Source: Anopheles merus (Eukaryota > Arthropoda > Insecta > Diptera > Culicidae). From it: a stretch of DNA of 64,000 nt. Of the stretch, positions 1 to 13,580 are shown piece after piece. Both the position numbers and the translations under genes were made by a program. The stretch covers positions 16,258,798-16,322,797 of the forward strand of contig NC_054084.1 in NCBI RefSeq assembly GCF_017562075.2, in the 5' to 3' direction. The notes under the pieces are model-generated. The model ran no database searches and was not told the DNA's origin. It was given only the letters and a program-made list of their open reading frames with translations. How positions within the stretch are numbered: the first letter of the stretch is position 1; each line of letters begins with the position of its first letter.

Positions 1-1003
1 ACCAAGGAGAAGTTTTTTAGAATATTATAACTTGTTAAGGATTTAGTGATGAGTAAGTTAGTAGGTAACTCAAACACCTGCCTCATACTAGTAATGCTAC
101 TAAACTATCCATATTATATAGAAAATCTTCAAAACTCACGTTGTTGCGTACTTCACGGCCTATCAATTATATTTCTCGTAATCTTATTCGTCTAGCTATT
201 TATCTCAACTTCAATAAATCAATTCAAATCATATTTAGAAAGCGAGGACATAGTTCAGCTTGGCTTATTTATATTTATTATTACTGTTTTGATGCGTACA
301 CTTATATTTAAGACCTTTACAAACTCCATTATAAAAACGATTCTTTGTTTAACTGTTCATGTATATCCTACATTCATTGCTTTTTTAAAGCATTCAGCAT
401 TAGTATGTATAGAAGCTAGAATTGGTCCTGTAGTTTTAGGTGTTCCTTTAATCCGCTTAACCAACTTAAGGAATAAGTTTAGGCGAAAGTATGCAAAATA
501 CTGAGGTTTAGTTTGTTAATAATTCTTAACAACTTGTCATGTCTGGAACTGCCGGTTTTAGGCTTTCCATTATGTCCGTCCTGGCTTATATGCTGCAGCT
601 TATGTACTACTAATCATATCGATGTTTCAACAGCTTCAAGCATAAAAAGGAATGTAATTATAAACAGATCATCCTACAGATTGTATACAGAAAATTGATC
701 TACCTAGTCCTACGCTTTACCATTTGTGGCGCATCTATTTATGCTAATCATTTCCATTTTCCGAACACAATATCAATTTGATTGTAAAATGTGCCAACCA
801 TACGTTGCACTATTGGTGGGCATTTAGCTCCAACTTTATAGCGCCAGCGCTGAGGTAAACATATTTACCTCTATCAAATATAGCCCCTCCCCACTCTACC
901 TCACCTCACCGTAAGACGTAGCGAGAAAAACTCTCGATCTAAGCGGAAACGAACGTGCACCAACCAACCAACGCACCGTTTTTACTTTCCCCTTTCCTGA
1001 TCT

Positions 1004-1004
<1 letters not shown>
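1..1004. other. gene-poor AT-rich DNA, nothing recognised apart from an open stretch
   Basis: Apart from the 102-codon frame at 196-504 I see no gene, RNA or clear repeat. GC content rises after about 850, leading into the GT microsatellite. Confidence 0.5.
196..504 (+). other. unrecognised open stretch of 102 codons
   Basis: The frame is open from just after a TAG at 193-195 to a TGA at 502-504. The first in-frame ATG is near 292. The translation has one hydrophobic segment early on and a basic end, and I recognise no family. The minus strand also has an open stretch of about 50 codons here (roughly 357-518), so the frame may be chance or a decayed transposon. Composition is AT-rich like its surroundings. 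No splice signals or 5' context support a gene. Confidence 0.15.

Positions 1005-1051
<47 letters not shown>
1005..1051. repeat. (GT)n microsatellite
   Basis: An uninterrupted GT dinucleotide run of about 47 bp. A shorter GT run follows at about 1336-1355. Both lie in a GC-richer stretch (about 900-1390) that has no recognisable gene. Confidence 0.97.
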
Positions 1052-1052
<1 letters not shown>

Positions 1053-1055
1053 TTG

Positions 1056-2300
1056 TATAAATCCTCATACGATGCCGGCTACCTTAACAGGACTTTATCT
1101 CCTTCCGTGCACGTAGCAGCGCACTGAAATAAGTGGCGGTAGCTAACTTAACCCTCCATCGCTTCCTTCCCCTTCCCGCCGGGGGTGGCGCCGGTACGAA
1201 AAGACTTCGCCAAAGGATGGCCCTGGCTGCATCCGCTGCTAGCTGCACGGGCAACTTGGTCACGGGCACGGGCAAGAAAGTCGGGTTTTTGCAAAGTTGC
1301 TGGCAAAGTCACGTTTTATGGAATGAAATTTCATAGGTGTGTGTGTGTGTGTGTGCTGGTGTGGTGCGTGCTTGCTCCCGTTGTAATATAATTTAATAAC
1401 TTCAAATCTTTGCTAAACAGATAAAATCTTAAAACAGTTACGTGTAGCTAGCTTGCGATGGGTGCTACTGCCGCCATCGCCGTCAGTTGCATCTGTTACA
1501 CGTTTCTTCGTCTTTTTGTGGTTTTTTTGCTATTCCTTAAGGTTTGTATCCAGGTTTATGTAGCTGCCCGTACAAGGTTAAGCTTTTCTTTTACCCTGTA
1601 GAGGTCAGAAACGATGCTCGGTGTGTTGAAATTATATGTGGGAATGGAAGGAATAGAGGGTTTAAAGTTATCGTTTCCTCTTTTAACTGCAATAATGATG
1701 ATATTGCTCAATTATTCCAATATTTTAAGAAAAAAAGCATTTATTTAAGAAATAAAATGTTCATAAGATTATTAAAATTCTTAAAATAAACCGAGCAAAA
1801 TACGTGCTTGCTAAATATGCCTTTCAAAAGGTGTAAATAAGGTCGTAGTAGCACCTTTTGAACCTGTAAGAACAACTCGGAAGCGGTTTGTGATAAAATA
1901 CTGTGCAAGATGTCGGAATTAAATTAACATAATTTGTTGGTAATTAACGCGGCCGATAATCTTACCCGGCGAGAGTGTACATTTACCGCGCTTAATCCAA
2001 CAAATCCAACCTCCTAATGCATTGCGAGCCGAAGGCGCCGCCGGTTGAAGGTGAACGGTTAGCCGATAAGCCTCTCACATTGTCCATTCAATATGTGCGC
2101 CATGTGTCGTCTCGTGTATGTTGTGCCAGCACAGGATATCACCAAGGGAGAAGGTGAAACCGGGCGAGTATGTGACTCTTGAAGACCTCACTTATCCTCC
2201 ACCACATCGGGAATGGCACATCCGCGCACCAGGCAACCCGGTGCCCGTAGCGGCCAAAACACTCGAGCCAATCGGCGAACCCACTTAACCCACGGAAGGA
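1056..2300. other. no gene seen; mixed GC-rich and AT-rich DNA
   Basis: GC-rich up to about 1390, AT-rich at 1390-1960, then GC-rich again. The overlapping short frames on both strands near 1084-1391 share no domain and look like chance frames. Confidence 0.5.
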
Positions 2301-2304
2301 CTGA

Positions 2305-2430
2305 GCAAAAACATATAAATAATTTTTAATTAAAAGCGATAAACCCGAACCCTTGGCCGGCGTGCTGCGTCGAAGCTGAAGATGAAGATAAAAAGTTAAT
2401 ATTAATAAATTTAATTGAATCAACTTGGTA
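2305..2430. promoter_or_regulatory. possible enhancer core with homeodomain-type AT clusters
   Basis: Two AT-rich cores with several TAAT/ATTA words (2311-2333 and 2393-2420) sit inside otherwise GC-rich DNA. In insect genomes this texture is often seen in conserved developmental enhancers bound by homeodomain factors. The sequence shows the motif clusters; enhancer function is inference. A 192-codon minus-strand frame (2139-2717) overlaps this area but has no recognisable domain. Confidence 0.2.
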
Positions 2431-2948
2431 CCGGCGCTGCTGGGCGTTGGAAGCGTGCGAGAAGGCGCGTCCACGCTTCGCCCCGACCGCGGCTGGGCTG
2501 GGGACAGGCGAGCTTGGGGCTTTATCTGAAAGCACGGGATGCACGCGATTGTTTTCGCTCGCTTCCTTAGAAAGCTCTCCTGTCCGCGGACAGGACCCTC
2601 TGGAGCGGGGCTCGGGGATAGGCTGTTGCGCGAATTGGGTGCAAATGATATCGGCCCGATTCGATTTGATATCGTAATTGAATGAAAGTGGATTGGATTT
2701 TTATTCGTACAATTCAATCGGGGAGTTGCTGTCGGTGGTGGCCGTGGTAGCGGTTGGGTAGTGTTGGACCGAGCGTGCGACTGATCGATGCTTTATTTCG
2801 CATTTAGTTCACCTTTCACACGCATGCGAAGAGATTTATCTGGAACGCTGTATGTAGGTGAGTAGATACAGAGTGCAAAGCATTGTTTCGGCCATGAATC
2901 ATCTGATGGTTTTCAGGGCATGTCGAATAAATTCATTCGTATCATGCA

Positions 2949-3254
2949 ATGTTTTCGTTTCGGGAGAACGAAACAAATATCAGCGATAAGGTCAGGATTT
3001 TTCGTGGTATTCAATTGAGTTTTGATACAGTTGAAGAAAAGCTGCCTGAGCTCAAGTATTTTTTTCTGGATTATGGAGAAACAGTGGCGAATAATTGCGG
3101 TGTTAAAGGGCCATTTGGTCCCGTTTTCGTCACAATTTGTTGCAAGTCTGCCGTTATGCAGAAAATATCATATATTTTGACTAATGAAATAGTATCAAGA
3201 AGTAACTCTTTGCTAATTGGAACGTTGTACCTTTTGATATTACGTGGTTTTTAA
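2949..3254 (+). other. hypothetical 101-aa ORF, not recognised
   Basis: This ATG-to-TAA frame lies in fairly AT-rich DNA where such length is less expected than in the GC islands. The product would be soluble in its first two thirds, with two Cys in a row near residue 65 and a hydrophobic C-terminal end. An acceptor-like TTTTCAG lies just upstream near 2918. I recognise no family. It could be a chance ORF or a relic of a transposable element. Confidence 0.18.
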
Positions 3255-5020
3255 ATATGTTTTTTAGAGTCAAAGGTAAATTAAAGAAATCGTTTTGGAA
3301 GTATGCAATACGTGGCTAAAGTTAAATTAATTTATTTCCTTTCATTTGATAAAACAAACCATTGATCATGTATGTGTCTGCAGTCTAATTGGTAAAATAA
3401 TTTGACTTCGATTTGAAGATTTTCTTACTAAATCGTTCCATATCATACATATATTATTGCTAGTTAATAATAGTTTAATATGCTGTATTACAGTTGTCAT
3501 GTTGAGGGAAAATGGGATTTTAGCTTTAAAAGCTGAACTCCGTTACATTAATACATTTTCAGTATTTTTAAGTACCATTAGACGACATGGATCGTTATTT
3601 TTCTATATTTTTACCATTTAGAAGTAACAAACAAATGATTTAAATGATTTCTTCCAAAAGAAGCGTTCCTAAAACAAAGATTAAATTAAAAAAATCTCTG
3701 CATTTCTTTGGACCTAGCAAAAGGTTTAAAATTACACGCAAAATCAAAAAGCTTGTAAAAAAAGAATCACCTAATCCTAAGGCGCGTTAGGCCAGCCTTC
3801 AAATTCAAACATTGAGGAAGTTCAAAAAGTACTTTAAACTACTTAGAAAATGTCCCTTTTGGCTTAGATATGAGCTGCATTTTTTGATATAGAGAAATGA
3901 AGCTACTTCTGGGTCGACAATCTACACAGGGAGAGGCAGAAATAGAAAACTGTTAAATTTCAAATAAAAACTCCGATCCACTTCAAACAACATCTCCATT
4001 TATTCACCTCCAGTGCAAACAATCTGTTAAATCCTGCTCTAAAGTTACTTAAGAAAACACAGTATAAAAAAGCGCCCCACGTCTTAAGCACTTGCCCTCA
4101 CGGGATGATAAATTCTGTGCTCTGTTTTGCTCGATTCACTTTCCCGCCCTGCCCGCCCCTGCAGTTTAGCAATGGCCAATCAGCTGCAGATGTCCTACCG
4201 CCGTATAATGGTTGGGTGCAGTGCACCCGGTGCGCCAAGCAACAAAGGGGAACCAAGGGGTGGAAAAAAAACCTTCCGGGAGTTATAAATGACCAGCGTA
4301 AATTTCGTCCATTACGCTTGTCGTCGTACCCGTGGGTTCGCGCAGGGCTTGCGTCCTACGGGACACTTTTGGGAGTTGGTAGCAAAACGAAACAAAACAA
4401 CAGCAAAAACACACCCGTAGAAGTGAAACGAAACTTCCTGTCCCGGAATCCGGTCGTGCACCGGATGATCTGGAAAGGACAAACCGTCCATCCGTTCGTG
4501 CGGAAAGTGGTCATCGGTTTCGGCTGGCCCGAGCGAGATGCAACCCGTGACGGTGGCTGCTGCTCGATGGAGGATGGATGGAAGGCAAGGGACGTAATGC
4601 TGTAACAAGTGGAGTATGTGGATAGAGTGTGTATGTGTGTGTACGGGGTTTCCTGGACGTCGGTGGCATGGAGTTCTGGCCTAATCGGACCCGCCCGGTA
4701 CCGGCGGCACTGCTTCATTTACCTTGGAAGCAATAAATAAATAATTTTTCATTAATATTATTGCACCGGACAGCAGCACAAGACTGCCTCCGCTCAAGGG
4801 CTCTAGGGGATCCTTCAATGGTGGCAGGAGCGTTTTTTTTTTGTTGTTGGTAAGTTACCGTTTGTGCACACTCTTGCTGTCCATCTTGCTAAAAGCTTCC
4901 GGTTCCGCTGAACGCTGAATTAGGCGGGAGTAGGAGTTGTAATTCAATTTAGCCCCCCCTTTGCCACCGTCAAGCCGGGAACTGTAAAAAAACAAGATGT
5001 TGCCCTTACATTGTCCGAAT
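3255..5020. other. no gene seen; AT-rich, then a GC-rich stretch from 4080
   Basis: 3255-4080 is AT-rich with no recognised element. 4080-4720 is GC-richer and holds overlapping frames on both strands without recognisable domains. An AT core with several ATTA words lies at 4731-4765, flanked by GC-rich DNA, and could be regulatory. Confidence 0.5.
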
Positions 5021-5039
5021 GTGTGTGTGTGTGTGTGTG
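5021..5039. repeat. short (GT)n microsatellite
   Basis: A GT run of about 19 bp within a GC-richer stretch. Confidence 0.9.
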
Positions 5040-5880
5040 GGTAGTTTCGGTAGTAAATTTTGCCCTCGCTTGGACCTCGGCTGGGGAAACGGTGTCGATG
5101 ATTATTACGGTGTGAGCATTGGTTGGCTTGGTGATGGTGGTTGTGGTTGGCTCTATAATGGAGCAATAGGGGAATTTGAGTGTTAGATTACAAACCATGT
5201 CGATACTACCATTTGACGGTGTAAATGAACCATCCTGAACGCTGGCGAACGACCGTGAAAAACCGATACGCTTTGGAGGAAAATTATCACCACCGACCGC
5301 TTTTAACAGAAGCGGGCCGGACCGGGTCCCGTCAGTTGTGCTTCATCGCTTTTGCGCTACAGCTACTTTGATACTTGCTGGACAAAATTCAAAAAGGAAA
5401 CTGACTGTTTTTTGTTGTTTTGTTTTTGCTATCGCTTTAAATCAATACACAGGAGGAATTGACCTTCGAAAATAGCTTCGCGCTATGACCTAGCGGAGCG
5501 TTTGACGGAGGACTATTTTATTTGGTGCTGGGGCAGTAATATTTTGCCAAAAATATTGCCTTCCAAGAAAAGGGCCACAAACAAACAAAAAACAACCTCC
5601 CGCTTCAGGAAGGAAGATTGCTGCCTGTGTTACGCATGGTTTGGCTTTGGCATGGACCGGAAGATCGCACGTCAACGTGCACTGGTATGCAAAATGAGAT
5701 GGGTATGTGGGGAAAAATGCGCCAGCAGAATGAAGCAGCATTTTTTCCGGTTGCTTACTCATGTTAGGCGAACTATGAACGAGAAAAGGTAGAAAACTTC
5801 TTGAAGGGAATGTGTGAGGCTTAGTGAAAAGAAATAAGTAGTTTAAATAGAATATTAATTTGTCTTTTATATGCTAAATT
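5040..5880. other. no gene seen; moderately GC-rich
   Basis: Frames of about 90 codons overlap on both strands at 5490-5790 with no recognisable domain. I see nothing else. Confidence 0.5.
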
Positions 5881-5883
5881 TAA

Positions 5884-5933
5884 AATAAAAAAAATGCTAA
5901 ATTTATGCTAAATGCTAAATAAAGTAGTAGATG
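5884..5933. repeat. degenerate tandem repeat of ATGCTAAAT
   Basis: The word ATGCTAAAT or close variants occurs several times in about 50 bp, partly overlapping. Confidence 0.7.
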
Positions 5934-6031
5934 GAATCATATAGTGTTGAGATCTTTTTTTTTTACAGTCGATTATGAAAATAAGAATTATTTGTAATTT
6001 TGATCCATATGAGTTATTTGCTAAACTTTTC

Positions 6032-6100
6032 GGATTATTTCTTTTTTTTTTTATTTATCTTTTTTATTTATTATTTATCTTTTTTTTTATTTATTAGGAT
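6032..6100. repeat. T-rich low-complexity tract
   Basis: Runs of T8-T10 separated by ATTTA words form a degenerate low-complexity tract about 70 bp long. Confidence 0.8.
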
Positions 6101-6144
6101 AGATTGTTTTGAATCTTTTGTATTCACTTTCTATACGACTGTGA

Positions 6145-6220
6145 GAATAAATCGTGGAGACGATTCAAAAAATGGTAAAATATGGGAAACGGTGAATAAA
6201 TCGTGAGACGATTTGCCAAA
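6145..6220. repeat. two copies of a small palindrome AAATCGT...ACGATTT
   Basis: GAATAAATCGTG is followed by AGACGATT at about 6148-6167, and again by GAGACGATTT at about 6194-6213. Each copy can fold as a 6-7 bp stem with a 3-5 nt loop. The two copies are 47 bp apart and share the preceding GAATAA. Confidence 0.6.
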
Positions 6221-6248
6221 AAATATAAGAAATAACTAAAATTCATAG

Positions 6249-6259
6249 CAAACCCTGTA
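6249..6259. mobile_element. possible solo end of a CAGGGTTT-type TA element
   Basis: CAAACCCTG followed by TA is the reverse complement of TA-CAGGGTTTG. That is the same terminus as the MITEs at 37593, 40437 and 41241. I find no convincing partner terminus nearby, so this would be a remnant end or chance. Confidence 0.2.
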
Positions 6260-6399
6260 TAAAAATAAGTTTATAAGCAAATGAACGTAATTTCCAGCAT
6301 AAAAAAAATCCATCAAGCGTTTCAGTTTTATTAATCATTCTCTTAGGAGTTATGCTCTTTTCCATGTGTTTCATATGCACAGTAGCCTTACTTAAGTAG

Positions 6400-6490
6400 T
6401 TATTCTTCTACTTTTATTTGGCGTAACGTCCTGTGCGGACATAACGGCCTATACAGTATTTCAATACTTACACGGTTTCGAGTCATATAG
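6400..6490 (-). mobile_element. 3' part of a SINE200-like SINE (decayed)
   Basis: Read on the minus strand, this contains a GACTCGAAA-like word and ends in ACGTTACGCCAAATAAAAG followed by a purine-rich GTAGAAGAA tail. That resembles the GTTGTGCCAAAGAAGAAG end of the intact copy at 46616-46819. It lies downstream, in minus-strand order, of the tRNA-like half at 6722-6870. The two could be halves of one element separated by about 230 bp, or two separate truncated copies. Confidence 0.5.
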
Positions 6491-6635
6491 TGGAACAGGT
6501 CAATCAGTTAAGAGAATGTTTCAAACCGGTAGTGGAATCGTGCAAACATTCTGTGGAGTTTTGCAATCATATGATGGAGTGTTGCAAGTTTCAACCGAAT
6601 TGTGGAATTTTGCAAGCAAACTGTGGAGTGGTTGT
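6490..6635. repeat. degenerate minisatellite, unit about 21-26 bp (GTGGANTTTTGCAA)
   Basis: GTGGA followed by a TTGCAA or TGCAA word recurs about five times with spacers of 6-14 bp. It lies between the two SINE-like segments, which makes it a candidate insertion or expansion inside that element. Confidence 0.65.
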
Positions 6636-6721
6636 CAGACTATGCGTGCCGCTGTAAATACCTCAAAACATTTTCGTAAATTTTATTAAAGTATCATGTT
6701 TATGTATGTCCCCACGGCAGG

Positions 6722-6870
6722 ATTTACTTTGTTTATCATGTGTACATCTGTATACCATACGAAAAAAACTCTAAACCTTGCTACGGGAAGACGGTCCATT
6801 TTAGGATTGAATCCATGATGTGCATGTTATTGAGTCGTACGAGTTGACAAATGTACCACGGGACCGTCCC
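6722..6870 (-). mobile_element. tRNA-like 5' half of a SINE200-like SINE (decayed)
   Basis: The reverse complement runs CGGTCCCGTGGTACATTTG, then TCAACTCGTACGACT, then a B-box-like GGATTCAATCC (plus strand 6804-6814), then GGACCGTC. The intact SINE at 46616-46819 has the same order of words: CGGTCTGGTGGTACAGTCG, TCAACTCGTACGACT, GGTTCAAGCCC, AGACCGTGC. The 3' half is poorly preserved here. Confidence 0.7.
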
Positions 6871-7497
6871 CCAACGAGCCTCTCTATTATGGTAAACAAT
6901 TATTCTGTTCAACAAAATTATGCTCATTTAAAATGAATATCCTTTAACCCTAAATTTTGCACAAAAAATTCAACGTATGTTTTCCTCTGCATCAAGTTAC
7001 CGTAACTAAATTACTCAATTTCATTTCTCGGCTTAAGCTTTCTATCAGTACGGCGCAAGCACCATTCAAATCGTAAATCCGCACACACACACATACAAAA
7101 AAAACTTCATCATCTGACGTATGTTTGTCCTGACGTGCGTATGCACTGAAGTGCTTCATCCAACGTCCCAAAGAACCCAGCGGAGTGTTTTCTCCCCCTT
7201 CGCACAAACCAGCCGATGTCATCTTGGGTAGTAAAAATATGACGATCAAACGAACGTACAGTCGAACCAATCCTTCGACCATGCCGTATCATGCGTATTG
7301 AGCACGGTGCTCCCATCGGAACGAATAGAAGAAAAAAGGAAGCTCAGCCAATTGCTGCAATATTGGCTCACTTGAGCAGAAGGGCATGCAGACGAGACGA
7401 CGATGCAGACGAGTTTTTATTTATTCTTTTCTCATACCCCGAGCATCCGGACTCCGTACTACTGGCAAGGAAAGCTTACCACTGCCGTGTGCTTGTA

Positions 7498-7498
7498 T

Positions 7499-7552
<54 letters not shown>

Positions 7553-7560
7553 GTTTGTGT
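7498..7560. repeat. (GT)n microsatellite with TTT interruptions
   Basis: A GT run of about 60 bp with two GTTTGT interruptions. It adjoins a GC-rich stretch (7020-7500) that has no recognised gene. Confidence 0.95.
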
Positions 7561-9374
<1,814 letters not shown>

Positions 9375-9404
9375 TTTTGCGACCACAGGTACATCGGTCG
9401 CAAA
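9375..9404. repeat. small perfect inverted repeat (TTTGCGACC stem)
   Basis: TTTGCGACC and GGTCGCAAA flank an 11-nt loop. Such a 9-bp stem may be chance in a window this long. Confidence 0.5.
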
Positions 9405-11214
9405 TGGTGACTTCCGTAGTCTTTTCAAGATGAATTGATTGATCGATAGATTGCCCGAATGACTCCTACACTCTCTATAGGAGAAAATAGAGAGGCTCAA
9501 TCGCAATGTTTAGGCTTATTTGTATGCAGTTATTGGTACATGGAGATTGTTTACGTGACAATGTCAGTTGTGTTAGTTCCCATTGTGACGATGGTTGATG
9601 TTATGTGCGAATACTAGGCTCTAGGATAGGCTTTTGATAAATGGATTTCAATTTCTTGAGATGTGATGTGATGTATTACAGCTAGGTACATACATTGTTA
9701 TATACCTAGGAACATTCCATGATAGAGTGTTGATCAAATTCTTGGTAAAATATCCTGTAGGTAAAATTCTGTTACTAAGCGCACCTAAGATTTCATAAAA
9801 AATTAAATGGCTTTTTCTCACCAACTAGTCACAGTTATTGGATTTCATAAGAACCTATTCTCGATTGATTTTTATGTTCATCTATTGAGTTCTATGAAGT
9901 AATTATAACTTTTCCTCTTACTCTATTTCTGATTCAGAATTTCTAGTGCAAGGCTGATCATTTTATTGCATATTGGTTCTGGTTACTGCTGCTGCCATCG
10001 TGATCTTTCGTAATATATTTTCGTCTCGTTCCGAGTTTCTGTTTCTGGTTATGCTATGGTATAGCTTTCATCTCCTAGTACTGGTGCAGCCCGTGACTAC
10101 TCCTATCAGACACAATCCAAATAGGTAAATGCAGGTTATATGATGCATATAAAAAACCCACTTAAAAATAATTCTAAATTTAATTCAATTATTGTTTATC
10201 ATTTGTTTGAAATTAAGCAGCAATATCAAAATTGAACAAGAAAAAATATAACATTTTTTAAATATTTTTCCAATCCCTAAGAAACAAAACTCTTCAAATA
10301 AATGTCACATGTTTGTCATGATGCATCCTTAGTATGTTTAATGTTAATGCACAATAAATGTTGTTTATTCAAAATATCTCTTCAATGAATAAACATTTTT
10401 ACTTTTATTAACATATTACTTGCAATACATAAATGTTCGTCATTTTTGCCTCAGGTGTCTCAGCTAGGCCATTTTTTAAAACCCGCGATAAGCTTTGCAC
10501 GAAGCGACGTCATCAAACAGTGACCTCAAGTTGATAAGCAAAGAAAAAACTAAACGCAACTATTCCACTGAATTCCTGTAAAACCCAGAAAGAAAAATCT
10601 CAGCTATTCACCGGGCTGTTATTTATTCCTGTCCGAAAAATGGGCGCATAGCTTTCCCAGCTTTGCGGTTTGTCCTGCTTAGGCTTCCAGCGTTCCACCG
10701 ACCAAAGGACCAACGATTTCGACCACATTCCGCGACCGCACCGGCGACCGGGATACAGTTTGATTTCGTTCGCCTTTTCTTTTTGTGCACCACGCATAAG
10801 GAAAGCTGCCAACGCTTCAAAGGAAAGCGGCACCGCCTTATGCTGGCTTTTGTGGTGCAACACGGAAGCCTCGATGCGCGTCCGAACGTGAACTTCACTC
10901 TTCCGTCAACAGCGCAAAGGCATAACGTCGTTTAATGTTCTTTGTAGACAGGTTTTTCTTTATTTTAATTTTTTTTCTACATCTACTCTGCCTCAGCCTT
11001 AATCCATCTTGTTTGGGTATTTGTTGTTGTTGTGTGTGTGTGTGTGCTCTCACTATCTCATCTGTGAAAAGGGTTTGACGTAACTGGTAGGTCGGTGGTG
11101 TCAGTGTAAAGGCAAAATACGGTCACCGCACAGTGAGGGTAGCAAAGGCAAAAAAATAAAAAACAAGTACACCCAACAATAAACCTCGTAACGACCCACT
11201 GTACTCGGTCACAA
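9405..11214. other. no gene seen; AT-rich to 10500, GC-richer after
   Basis: 9405-10500 is AT-rich with no confident element. The minus strand near 9960-10080 holds a short stretch weakly reminiscent of a retrotransposon, too weak to call. 10600-10930 is a GC island with frames on both strands and no domain. Confidence 0.45.
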
Positions 11215-11300
11215 GGTATATAAAAGAAAATAGGCACACACAAGTTAACGACGCAGCACACGCGACACCAAACAGGCCAGCCAAGCGATGTAATGTAAAG
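11215..11300 (+). promoter_or_regulatory. TATA-like box followed by GAGA-rich DNA
   Basis: GGTATATAAAAG at about 11214-11225 matches the TATA consensus well. About 75 bp downstream lies a run of AGAGAG words (11298-11320). No clear initiator sits 25-32 bp downstream, and no recognisable coding region follows, so this is a motif match only. An isolated TATAAA in a window this size is expected by chance. Confidence 0.15.
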
Positions 11301-11319
11301 AGAGAGCAAGAGAGAGAGC

Positions 11320-13580
11320 GCGGGAAGAAAAACTCACACAGCAGACACAGAGGCGGAAAAATTCTGTCCGGAAAATTCTCGTCCAGATTGCGGTGGCGTA
11401 ACTGGAAAGCGAACCAAAAGAAGACGTTCCCTCCCGATGGTTGTTGTTGTGTGGGTGCTTCCCCTCCGGGTTTGTTTTTTTGTTTTATTCATCCTTTCTC
11501 CCAACTCTAACCAACAGTTGGTGGAAAAACTGGCGCAACTTCCTGGCGAGTTTTTTTTGCTTTGGTTCCCAAACTGCGGTCAACACCGAAGCACCGGTGA
11601 CAACTATTGGATTTCCCGACCATTTTCCTGTGGCTGGTCGCAACAGCATAATGTTTGTTTACTTTGGATAGTTTCAGAAATGGTTAGAGAAAAAAAACCG
11701 AGCGAACGTTGCGAAAGACAAAAACCACATGCTTACAAACTGGTCTCGTTTAAGGTTACAGGCTGTGTTGCGTGTTGTTTGTGGATGGTAGAACCAAAAC
11801 CAAAAACAAAAATATGAACATTTTAATCAGTGCGTTGTTGCGTTGTTGTTGATGAAAGGAAACATTTTGTCATACTTTTATGACGACGAGACTTTTTTGT
11901 TACGCGAGTGAGGAAACTATCACTTCCTGTCGCTCGCGCTTGTAGGACAGCTTATAGAAATTTTGTTTGCAAGCACATTTTATACGAAAAATCATTAAAA
12001 TTGTTTATCAACTCTATCTTTACTGTAGTTTACCGTGGAAAGGAAATGTAAAAGAAAACTTTAAAATGTGACAGCGACGAAAATTAATTTCAATAGTTTG
12101 AAACTGCACCATCGGAGACGACCAAAACCCTCCCATTAAAGATTGTATCGCATTAGTAGGGTAGTTAATGTTATTTCTGTTCGAAAAAGCGGTAAACCCC
12201 ATTTCGTTTCAAGGTCACTAGGGACGAGAAACGGAAAGCTCTGTCATGCCATCGCTGCGTAAAGAGTTTGCCTTCCGACACGGGTGGGAAGGGATGGGCA
12301 TGCTTTTATCATTGCAGTTTGCGTTGGCTTTCTTTATTGCGACATTTTGCCAAAATTTTCATCTGCTTCGGCTCACTGTGGTAAGCCACGCAAGCGTTCG
12401 AGCATTGCGAACTGGGTTAATGGTAGGCTCGTTAAGAAAAAGGAAACTTTCTTCTGCCCCCCCTCGAATAAAGCTGACAGATTTTACCCCGATGAGGGGC
12501 AAACGTTAATAGGGCTAAAAAGGGGCTAAGGATCAGTTTGGCGGGTGGGTGGAAAGGAAATGCACCCCTTCCTTTATGGCAGAACGACCCAGAGAGCAAA
12601 CTTTTAAGCTTATCAAATGTATATCAGCAGTTAGAAAATGAAATTTTCGTTCGAAATAGTAACCGAAAGCTTGGCTTTGCCAAATGTTATTTGCGTTGGG
12701 ATAATGAAATCTTGCCAGCTTCAGAATCCTCCAGCGATCACACCAAAGAGGTGACCGTTAGGAACGCAATTTACGGCTGTTAAGCTTGCCCTGAAGGGCC
12801 ATTGCTAAAGGGATGAAGAAGAATGGCACTTGCCTATAATAGTGTGCACGGACCTGATTTGTGACCTAATTTTCACCCGGGCCAATCGGACACCTTTCAC
12901 CTTTACCAGTCATAAGTTGCAGGATGAAGCTCATACACGCGGAGACGCAAACAATCAGAACGCATACACAAAAAATGCTATCACCCACCTAGGTCAAGCG
13001 ACAATGCCTTCCTCTTAATTAAATAACGAACTTCTCTGGTTTGACAGTTTCAAGAGATGGTCGCTGGTTCTAGCCGGTTGATTGCGCGCCCCACCAGGTG
13101 AGGTGGATGGAAGGACTTGCCAGCGTTTCGCGCTGGCTATTGAGCTAGTAAAGCTGTCAAACGGTAAATGAAGCTTCTGACAAAGGCAATAATTGTCCAC
13201 GGTGAGCGTTTTGGGATGGAAAGCCGTGGAAAACTAATTTTACGTTTCAATGGTCACACCGGGGGACGATTTACGGCCGTTGAGAGTGATATTTTTTGGA
13301 TAAATATTAAAGCGGCGGATAGAGGATGAGTACGAATATTGCAAAAATTGGGACGTTTGCTTTTTAATATAAGGAGAAAAGATACTTGCATTTACGTCGT
13401 TTCCAATTTTCGAACAAAATTGTAAAATAATAAATGATATGGTAAAAAATGAACGTGAAAATGATATCTCATAAAAGGCATACAATTTGAGAAAGGTAAA
13501 GCAGGTAAAAAAGCTAAAGCAAAATAAAAAAGTGATGTGATACATAAAAACAATAATTAAAACAAATTAAGTGACTCAAG
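11320..13580. other. no gene seen; GC-richer to 13260, AT-rich after
   Basis: Frames of 80-126 codons occur on the plus strand at 11437-11817 and 12246-12783 without recognisable domains. I see no mobile element. Confidence 0.45.

Noticed and set aside
2139..2717. 192-codon minus-strand ORF
   Set aside because: It lies in GC-rich DNA with overlapping frames, no domain, low-complexity Pro/Ser stretches and no splice or promoter support.
5964..6259. Possible MITE from TACAGTC at 5964 to CCCTGTA at 6259
   Set aside because: The left end lacks the CAGGG terminus and the arms match only weakly.
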